DNA from: Marsupella aquatica
Taxonomy: Eukaryota > Marchantiophyta
NCBI GenBank assembly: GCA_973895155.1
Contig: OZ316895.1
Location: 10,106,001-10,170,000, forward strand
Reading direction: 5' to 3'
Length of the DNA stretch: 64,000 nt
Shown here: positions 56,646 to 64,000 of the stretch, piece after piece
How the letters are laid out: the number at the start of each line of letters is the position of its first letter
How positions within the stretch are numbered: position 1 is the stretch's first letter
Program-made: the position numbers and the translations under genes
Notes under the pieces: model-generated
The model's database searches: none
Told to the model about the DNA's origin: nothing
The model's input: the letters and a program-made list of their open reading frames with translations, nothing else

Positions 56646-58331
56646 ATGGAGCCCATCACCATTCACAACTTCATTTCCGCAGCAGATGTTGAGCGCAGTA
56701 GCACAGATTTCTGTGAAGAGGACGCCGGTGATTCTTCCTCTCCCATCGACATGCCTTCCAACACTCCAAGGTCGAATGCAGGAGCTCCGATGAGTGCTTT
56801 TGTTCCTCCACGCCCAACTGTCGTAGGTGCTGTTGCGCAAGGTATGGGGATGTCACAGGGTCAACAATCGATTCCGTTTTCCATGTGTAACACGCAAAAT
56901 ATAGGAGCAGGGCAGACTGGACAAGCTCCAGTCAATCATCTCCAGCCAGGACGTCGCCCTAGTTCAAGAGTACCTGTTGATCGAGGCACAAAGCTCAAGC
57001 ATGAAGATTACGCAAAAATTCTGGATTACATTGAGGTCAGGGAGAATTTCAACGCCATACACGGGGCTGGGAAGAAGACCAGGATTGGTGGCCGATACCA
57101 GTCCAAGAAGTCCACATTTACAAGCATGGCAGCAGTCCTAGCAGAGTATGGTTTCCCAATCATGGATGGACAGAATCTGAGCAAGAGATTTGGGAGATAC
57201 GTTGACATGTATAGGAAGGCTTTGGAAGTGAAGAACTCTAGCGGTGGAGGATTGACAGAAGAGGAGTTTCAAACCGGTATGACAATTCAAGGGAAACTGG
57301 AGAAGATGTGCCCCCATTTTGACAGAATGCACATGATTTATGGAGAACGTGCGAACGTGGCAACACCAGGTAGTTTCAACCAGGGATTTCGCAATTCTGG
57401 GCTGATCATTCTTGAAAACACTACTGAAGATGCAACGGACAACATTGACAGTGAATGGAACGATTCTGAGCCCCATGATTCTGAAGCTACACACATACTC
57501 ACAGGTATTAATCAACAATAAAGAGCTAGTCTTTTCTAAATCTGTCGTATGTTTGTAAAGCAGGTTGATTGATGCCATTGTTTTGCACTCCTTGTCACAG
57601 ATGGGCCAGCAGAGGTTGATGACGAACCATCTCCACCTGCTGAGAGTGAGAATGTTGTGCCACCACCTCCCGTGATTGATCCCGAAGAGGAAACTCCTGT
57701 GCAGCAACAACAGACTCCCTCGGTTGGCACAGAGGAATGTGCCCCGCCTCCCCAACAAAATGCTGGCCAGAACCATCGTCGAACCCCACTACAGAGGCCA
57801 TCACAGTCCACTGGTGCACCACAGAGGTCTAATCCAAATGTAGCAGCGGGTAATGATCATGGAGCTCGTGCAAATAGGAGGTTAGAGAACCAGGGTAGCG
57901 CAACATCAAAGAACAACCTAGCATCAGTTTATCAGGACAGGTGCAGAGACAAATCAGAATTCCGGAAGGAACTAATCGGGTCCAAAGAGAAGTGGAAAAA
58001 AGATGAATTGGATGACCGGAAAGAGGCCAGAACAACTGCTGCAAAAAAAGACCGTCTGGATAGGATCCACAAATTCAGATTGGAGAAACTTTCAGCATCA
58101 AATGCTGAAAAACGTATGCGAATAGATCAGAGTCACCAATTTATGATGGCACACATGACAATGAAAGCATCCTTCCTAACTAAAATGGTCCGTAGCCAGA
58201 AGTCAGAAGCAGAGATTACTAGATTGATGAAACTTATAGATGCTCCTGCACCCAGTGCAAGTACAGACCGGGATGTAGATGATATGTTTACTGAGGAAGA
58301 TCTTACAGGTAGCCATGATCCATTCGATTGA
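56646..58331 (+). CDS. Myb/SANT-like DNA-binding protein of the Harbinger element
   Basis: join(56646..57504, 57601..58331), 529 aa; donor ACAG/GTATTA and acceptor TGTCACAG keep the frame (ILT-D-GPAEVDDE). Residues about 115-245 (LKHEDYAKILDYIEVRENF, KKSTFTSMAAVLAEYGF, NLSKRFGRYVDMYRKAL, then IQGKLEKMCPHFDRMHMIYG) are the Trp-poor Myb-like domain typical of the ORF1 partner in fungal and lower-plant PIF/Harbinger elements. Residues 250-370 are acidic and Pro/Gln-rich. Residues about 400-480 are charged and probably coiled-coil (EKWKKDELDDRKEARTTAAK). Its expected job is to bind the transposon ends and carry the transposase into the nucleus. It converges on the transposase gene, 240 bp between stop codons. 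Confidence 0.82.
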
Positions 58332-58571
58332 TAAGTCAATGAAACAAATTTTGTGTTTGGAATTTATAAAGCTTTGAATTTAGCACAAAACTGCTAAAAT
58401 ATAATCGCCTTATCTCTTGTGTATAAACAATGAATGTTATTTTATTCCAAATGGCAAAATACAAGTTCACAATTGAAGTACGTGAATATACTTTCATATA
58501 TACAGTACGAGTTCACTACTATTTGCAACTAACTATACTGCTACAACTCAATTACACTTGTGCTTTCGGTG

Positions 58572-60116
58572 CTATTCGTCATTGAGAAAACCTCCAGGCC
58601 CACTGTTGAATTCCAATGTATGTTGCATCACACGCCTCTGCAATGCTCGGCCTGCAACTCGGGATGCCTCATTCCGAGCTATAGTGGCACCTGTCTCTTC
58701 TCTCATGTTCTGTGAGTCCCCACTCCCTGCCTCATCAAAATCCGTCACTTCCAACGGGCATTCCATATCTTCCTGTCTCCAATCATCCTTCATGAACAAA
58801 ACAAAATTGTGCAGCAATGTGCACACTCTAATCCAACGACACATCCACACATTGTCCTTTTTCTTGTTCAGCTGTGTCCTTATCTCCTTCAGTGAAAACC
58901 ATCGAGATTTTAGAACACCAATGCAGTGTTCATTCACATACCGGGTTTTTGCCACACAGGTGTTGAATTGTTCTTTGTCTCTCTGTTGATATGTATTCTT
59001 ATAACTCGCTACCATGTGTGGAGCATTAACATATCCAGAGTCCCCCAGGATGTATTGACCTTCATCAAAATTTGAGTTTGAATGGATCTCAGCCCATAGT
59101 TGTGATCGCTTCAGACATGTAATGTCTTGGCAAGAACCTGGCATTCCTGCAACAAGCCCCCAACAGATTGAATAAGGAGACAAGCAAAAAGATCCACTTG
59201 AACAATGTTATTTGTCCAATTCAAGCTAAAACATTCCAAACCTGAAAAAAAAATATAACTCACCAGAATAGACAAAAGTTATCTTCCTCCTATGGTCACA
59301 TACTACTTGTGCATTGATTGAGTACCAAGATTTTCGATCAAAGTAACATTCTCCATCAATCGCTGGGCGTTGTGAAAGAGGCAGTAATGTGCCATCAATC
59401 AAACCGACACAGCCTGGAAAACCTGTCTTGGCAAATTCTGCTGATATGGCAATCCTCTCCTCTATGTTTGGCCAGGCCACGTAATCAGCAAGGGCACTTT
59501 CCAGTGCTGTCACAACCCTAGTTGTATAGTTGACACAACTACCAACACTGAGACCCCAAAGGAGCAAGGTTCGTCTCAAGCAAACTCCATTGCCATTGTG
59601 TCCTAACCTGTCCAAGCAAGTTGGCAATTGAAGAGAAACGGGGGCCTGATCATGCAAGGAGTTGTTACTGAACACTGGGTGCATCTCAATCAGAGTCAAG
59701 AGGTGGAAGAAGGCCTCTTTATCCATCCGACACATTTGTCTAAACAAATCAGGTGGCAAAACATGCCTGAAAAAATCATCAGCAAACTGTTTGGATTGAA
59801 CTCTTTTGGTCCGATCAGCTAAGAACCTTTGGCTTTCTATTACAAAATTCAACTCCAACCATTCACCAGGTTTGGCCCTAGTATCGGTGGGATCAGTGAC
59901 CCCAGCTTCAGAATCGCTTGATGAGTCCAAGTCCATGATAGAATCACTTGCTGTGGAATTGAAAGCACTTTCGTCACTACTGTTGGCTGAGCCGTCAGAG
60001 CTAGTGGACATGAAGGCCTCATCCTCGCTGGAACTTTCGCAAAGAATGCTGGAATAAAGTTGTGATCGAACCCATTTTAGACACTGTTGTCGATTGGAGA
60101 CTTTCGGCATGTTCAC
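58572..60116 (-). CDS. PIF/Harbinger DDE transposase (DDE_Tnp_4 / HARBI1-like)
   Basis: Two exons on the minus strand, 60116-59264 and 59146-58572, 475 aa. Donor TCTG/GTGAGT and acceptor TTGCAG/GAATGCC join YSG to MPGSCQD in frame. The acidic/Ser-rich N-terminus (about 25-85) is followed by a helix-turn-helix-like region (DKEAFFHLLTLIEMHPVF, LRRTLLLWGLSVGSCVNYTT). The catalytic triad is visible: D241 in GCVGLIDGTLLPL, D320 in QYILGDSGYVNAP and E357 in TRYVNEHCIGVLKSRW. SWYSINAQVVCDHRRKITFV and MPGSCQD are also family signatures. It would cut and paste the element together with the Myb-like partner. The frame is intact. Confidence 0.9.
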
Positions 60117-60338
60117 AGTGAATGAATACCACGAACCTGCATCAAATGCACACCATGCCCATAGCTCTCATTCATTTGCAGAATTGCACACCATTCACAA
60201 AAAGTATTTGACATAGATGGAGCTCCCCACAGGAGTGTGCATTTATAATTATATCAAAGCGGCATAAGCCTTACAAAATGATGCACCAAATGTGCTCAAA
60301 CAACACAATGGCTGCACAACTATCGACCTTCAACGCCA

Positions 60339-60977
60339 TCAATCATTGTCTTCAATTTCTGCTGACTGAATGGCTTTGCAAAGATCCTCAAGCAACTTCT
60401 TTGCATTGCCCTTTCTTGGAGTTGACTTCATGGCTTTTGTTGGTGTGTTGGGAGCCGACTGTTCAGGAGTGGACAGCCCTCTCAACATGGCAGGAAGGGC
60501 AACTTTTGCAGCATCCAACAGAGTCAAATGCGTTGCAGAAACCCCTTTATCAGAGGACCGAAGATGAATCTTGACTCGTGGGGTGCTCTCCATTATGGAT
60601 ATCACATATGCAAGTTGTTCAGTCTCAGAGCAAGACCTAAAGTTTGCAGCGGTACATCCAAGCAAAACAGTAGCTGAATCCCACAAATTCACATGGAGAG
60701 GAGGAACACCTGGATAAATGGCATCGAAACAAATCACTTTGAATCTGTATTGGGAAGTGCCTGGTAGGTTATGACCGCAATGAGACCCAAACTCAAGGGA
60801 TTTTGCACACGAACGTCCACCAGAAAATCTATATGGGCAGGCTGCATAAAGAAATTTTCGTGGGAATGGATTGGGGGCCACGAAATTGGCAATCCACACT
60901 ATATAGGGCGGATAAGAGATGGTCTGATCACTCGGCCTAAACTCCTCCACATCTGAGAGACAGGTCCACTTAGCCAT
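60339..60977 (-). CDS. RPA-like OB-fold single-strand DNA-binding protein in the Harbinger element
   Basis: 212 codons from the ATG at 60977, which lies just after an acceptor-like TTTGACAG, so a leader intron is likely; the frame itself is open further upstream. Residues 25-125 (PYIVWIANFVAPNPFPRKFL, then YAACPYRFSGGRSCAKSLEF and GSHCGHNLPG, QYRFKVICFDAI, LWDSATVLLGCTAANF) resemble the C-terminal OB fold of the large RPA subunit. Three Cys (47, 57, 67) plus a His may form a modified zinc ribbon, since the usual Cys4 is incomplete. The tail is Lys/Thr/Pro-rich (TPTKAMKSTPRKGNAKK), probably a nuclear and nucleic-acid-binding tail. RPA-like proteins are best known from Helitrons, so its presence beside a Harbinger transposase is notable. 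It could be a host fragment that the element captured. Confidence 0.55.
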   Translation of the reverse strand: MAKWTCLSDVEEFRPSDQTISYPPYIVWIANFVAPNPFPRKFLYAACPYRFSGGRSCAKSLEFGSHCGHNLPGTSQYRFKVICFDAIYPGVPPLHVNLWDSATVLLGCTAANFRSCSETEQLAYVISIMESTPRVKIHLRSSDKGVSATHLTLLDAAKVALPAMLRGLSTPEQSAPNTPTKAMKSTPRKGNAKKLLEDLCKAIQSAEIEDND

Positions 60978-61473
60978 AATTTTCTTCCTGTCAAAAAAAT
61001 GGCAGACATCAATTGGGAACCCATAGGAAACCCAGACCTGGAAGAGGCAACCTAGGAAGCACGAAGAACGTGTCAATTGCCTTGGACTGTGACAGTCTAA
61101 CCAAAAATGGCCAAAATAGCATGCAGGTTGAGAAATGAAGTTGCACCTTTTTGCACCTTATAGCGACCAGCTTCAAAATCTGGAAAGTGCCCTATTCTGT
61201 AGGAACCGCACGCAAAATCCTCCTCAAGCAAATGTAAGTCCTGAAATCAATTCACATCAATTTCCCATCGGGAACTGCATTGAGCCCTAAATTAGTCTGT
61301 CACGTATGTAAAGCAGGCATTTCGATTCAACGGCTTTCAATCAGTCTTGCTATTCACAACAACATCAACCAATCAAACCTGAAATCACTACAGAACAAAA
61401 GGCCTCATCAACTAAGCTCTTGCACAAAGCTCAAGCTCACTCGTTGAAGTTCAAAATGCCATGCCTCCCGGTG

Positions 61474-61641
61474 CACCCGTCAACCTGCTTCGCCTCGGCG
61501 CCTCGCAGTGTTCTCATTGACCTGCTTGTGAGGATTTGCCTCGATGCCTCACAGTGTTCTCGTCGACCTGCTTCGCCTCGACGCCTCGTTCTCATTCACC
61601 TGCTTCGCCTCGATGCCTCGCGATGTTCTCGTCGAACTGCT
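61474..61641. repeat. Subterminal GC-rich tandem repeat in the Harbinger element
   Basis: CCTGCTTCGCCTCGACGCCT followed by CGCAGTGTTCTCGTCGA recurs about four times, some units incomplete. It sits 200-370 bp inside the right end, where binding repeats often lie. Confidence 0.65.
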
Positions 61642-61853
61642 TTGCGAGGTTTAGACTAAGGTTTCAGACGGCCAGGGGTAGTGAGTAACGGTCAAAAAAT
61701 AAGCAACGGCCGTCAGCAAAAGTCCGCGACGATGGCCTGTCTACCAGCCTGCCAGTCGCCCGTCATTTTTTTGTCCGGGGCCGTTCCGAAGCAAACCCGG
61801 GCAACAGCATTTGGTCGCGACTACAATATTGAGACCCCCTAATAGCCCAGGAG

Positions 61854-61923
61854 TGACGAGATCCGAATCCAATGAAGGGGAGAAAATATGAAAAAGTACA
61901 GGAAGATCAGAGAGCCAAATAGC
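61854..61923 (+). repeat. Direct repeat flanking the Harbinger element, right copy
   Basis: Partner of 56222-56291 (AATCCAATGAAGGGGAGAAA ... CAGAGAGCCAAATAG). Confidence 0.65.
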
Positions 61924-62380
61924 CCCAGAGGCAAACGAACCCCAAGAGTCACTAACAACAGCAAAATAATAGAACTTCAACCCTGTTGGGCAGCAACCTG
62001 AAAAGTCTTGTAAAGCTTCTGAGTAAACCACTCCAGAGGGTCACGAAGGGAAATCTTCTCAATGAATACATTTCAAAGTGCCCTTTGAGGACAGTGTGCT
62101 ACTGGTTTCCATGAATGTGTACCAAAATTGGAGGAAGTTTATGAAGTGGGTTTTAATTGATTGCCATATTTTTGGTCAAATATGGACGCATGGCCCTGAG
62201 ATTGTGACATCAAATGATGTGAGGGTTTTTGGAGTTAAACCTGTTTGACACAATCTGTCTTGATCTGATTATATTCATACCTTAGCAATCAGAAATGAAA
62301 GCTTTTTCCATGAGATCAGATGTGATTGTTGGATGTTGTTCTACCTAATAAACTCTTTGTATTGCCCAGAGAGGCATGAC

Positions 62381-62505
62381 TTTGTGTTAGTTCACTTTTG
62401 AGTAGAGACATAGGTCTTGGGTTCAAGATGACTTTGTGTTAGTTCATTTTTGATTAGAGATCATACTTTGTGTTAGTTCATTTTTGACTAGAGACTCATA
62501 GGTTA
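62381..62505. repeat. Short tandem repeat, three copies
   Basis: ACTTTGTGTTAGTTCATTTT plus TGA.TAGAGA occurs three times with small spacers. Confidence 0.85.
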
Positions 62506-62509
62506 ACTA

Positions 62510-64000
62510 TTGTGACTGACTCTTCCTTTGTGTTGGGTTTCACGGATTTCACTTAAAAAAAACAAAAAAAACTCTTTGTATTTAGCTGGTAGCTCGCAGC
62601 TGAATCTTCACGTAGCAGCAAACCGTGTAACTAGACAGTTCACCCACTCAAAATTCCGCATATCCAAATATACATGATAGCTTTTTGGTTTGTAACTTTC
62701 TCGTATTTTTCACATGTTTCTGAGCAGCGTGCATATGACGGAATTTCCCGCCCAGCAGATCGGAGCTTAATCAGGAGATCACATGAGCTTGTCGTCCTTT
62801 CCGGTGTCCCTTCTTTCATCGCTCTGCTGTTCAGATACCGTCAAGAAGAGTAGGATGATGTCTTTTACGAGCAAAGTTTTCACGGACAGATTTTGACAAA
62901 TGATTCAAAATGGTAGGAGATTCGGGACATATGTGCTGCAGCTCGTCAATTTGATGTCACACTCTTATTAATTACTTCAGAAGAACTTCGAATACTCGAG
63001 TCACTCTGGAGGGAAATGTCCCTCAGCTTAAAACATGAATTCTCAAAATTTTGTAGCTATCAGAGTCCATGCGTAAGATCAACGATGCTGCTTCACTCCA
63101 GCAACCATTTAGCAGCGGGACCCTTAATAATCTAGCGGCCCTTTGGTAGCCTGAAGGTAAAAAAAAGCCGCTATGTGTAAAAGTACAGTACTTACTGACT
63201 ACATATGTACTGAAAGCTAATTTGAACTGTGTTGTTGCACAGCAATTGAACACTTTCTAAAACCTCTCTATCATTCTGTACAACCTTCATTGTAGTTGTT
63301 TAATCCGGTAAATAAATTACCTAGGTGAGCTGTATAGCTCCGCTTTTCAGCGAGAACGGACTGGACTTGCCTGATACTGTCCTGGAATTGCCTGAAACAT
63401 GATCTTCTCCAGCCCAGCCGCGGTTCAGCCGCAGTTCAAATTCCGAGAATTCACGGTGTTTGGGATGAATTGGTGGCTGACGGTGTCTCGATAGCATTCC
63501 GCACGCTCAAAAGAACTCGACCTGCAGAAGTGCAGTGGATGGGTGGGTAGATTTCAGCTCAATGGATTTTTTCGTGAAGTCACCAAAATTGCTCTCCGTC
63601 AGACTCTGTTCCTTACCAATAACTAGAATGTGTCCAAATGTCCGACTTTGTTCCTTACGAATAACTAGAATGTGTCCAAATGCCCGCAATCAATGGTCGC
63701 AGTGAGTTATTTCATTCCTGCATTTCCTGGTCCTTTTTTCTTCGCACTCAAAGTGGATAGTGCATTCGTGATCTTGGCCTAGTTGTCTACATTTGCCCGG
63801 GTACAGCTAAACCCTGAGCTGAGTGAACTTAATGTAGTTCCAGTCTGTTATCATGTCAGGGAATTGCCGACCCTGATTCTTTTCAAAACATGTGTCGGGC
63901 ACGACGGTTCTTTATCAGGAAAGCATACAGTTAAGTACAGTATTCTCTTGGATCAAGTGACTCGATGACTTGTATTGTGACACCAACAGAAACCTCGGAA
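62510..64000. other. Right-edge intergenic, no gene recognised
   Basis: Contains a 2-copy direct repeat of about 44 bp at 63602-63684 (GTTCCTTACCAATAACTAGA, then ATGTGTCCAAATG). No supported gene reaches the right edge. Confidence 0.5.

Larger units (their letters stand above)
56293..61843 (+). mobile_element. PIF/Harbinger transposon with Myb-like, DDE transposase and RPA-like genes
   Basis: Contains a Harbinger-type transposase and the Myb/SANT-like partner that such elements need. Candidate ends are a short inverted repeat: GGGGGACTCAATATTG at about 56293 and CAATATTGAGACCCCC ending at about 61843 (one mismatch), flanked by TA on both sides. Harbinger elements usually duplicate TTA/TAA: the right side has TAA and the left ATA, so the target duplication is imperfect. 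All three genes have intact frames, which suggests a young or still-active element. The boundaries are less sure than the gene content. Confidence 0.7.

Overview
The window looks like nuclear DNA of a land plant, most likely of bryophyte grade. Evidence: genes have short introns with GT..AG borders; there are two plant-type (nepenthesin-like) aspartyl proteases without introns; the intergenic DNA is A/T-leaning and full of microsatellites, poly-C runs and plant-type transposons (Helitron, PIF/Harbinger). The bryophyte placement is inference and not proven by the sequence. Ordinary host genes are few: a 5'-nucleotidase-domain (NT5DC/HAD) gene entering from the left edge (189-3154), and two secreted aspartyl proteases (9743-11488 and 22800-24383). 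All three are on the + strand and separated by repeat-rich DNA that includes a broken Helitron helicase (18.3-19.4 kb).

The outstanding object is a giant terminal-inverted-repeat element of about 17.5 kb (about 33811-51329). The ends share a near-identical inverted repeat beginning ACACAGTGACGG. On the + strand it carries a cut-and-paste-type transposase with an RNase-H-like D..D..D pattern, driven by its own G-box/TATA promoter. On the - strand it carries (i) an Ulp1/SUMO-protease-like C48 peptidase, (ii) a gene joining an N-terminal domain, a ParB-like domain and a beta-class DNA amino-methyltransferase, and (iii) an F-box-like gene. About 35 copies of a roughly 44-bp palindrome (arm consensus GAATGCGAAATGGGATAC) sit in its introns, leaders and flanks, often at about 90-bp intervals. 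A 4.4-4.9 kb segment (ParB part plus F-box gene) is tandemly duplicated, with all junctions inside palindromes. The genes are decayed by stops and 1-nt shifts, and the two duplicate copies are damaged at different places. I regard this transposon with its own DNA-modification module and palindromic site array as the candidate undescribed system.

A second, apparently intact element, a PIF/Harbinger transposon (about 56293-61843), encodes a spliced Myb/SANT-like protein (+), a spliced DDE transposase (-) and an RPA-like OB-fold protein (-). The intact frames here and in the proteases argue that the frameshifts in the giant element are real decay and not poor sequence. The remaining DNA (3.2-9.7, 11.5-22.8, 24.4-33.8, 51.3-56.0 and 61.9-64 kb) contains repeats but no gene I can defend.
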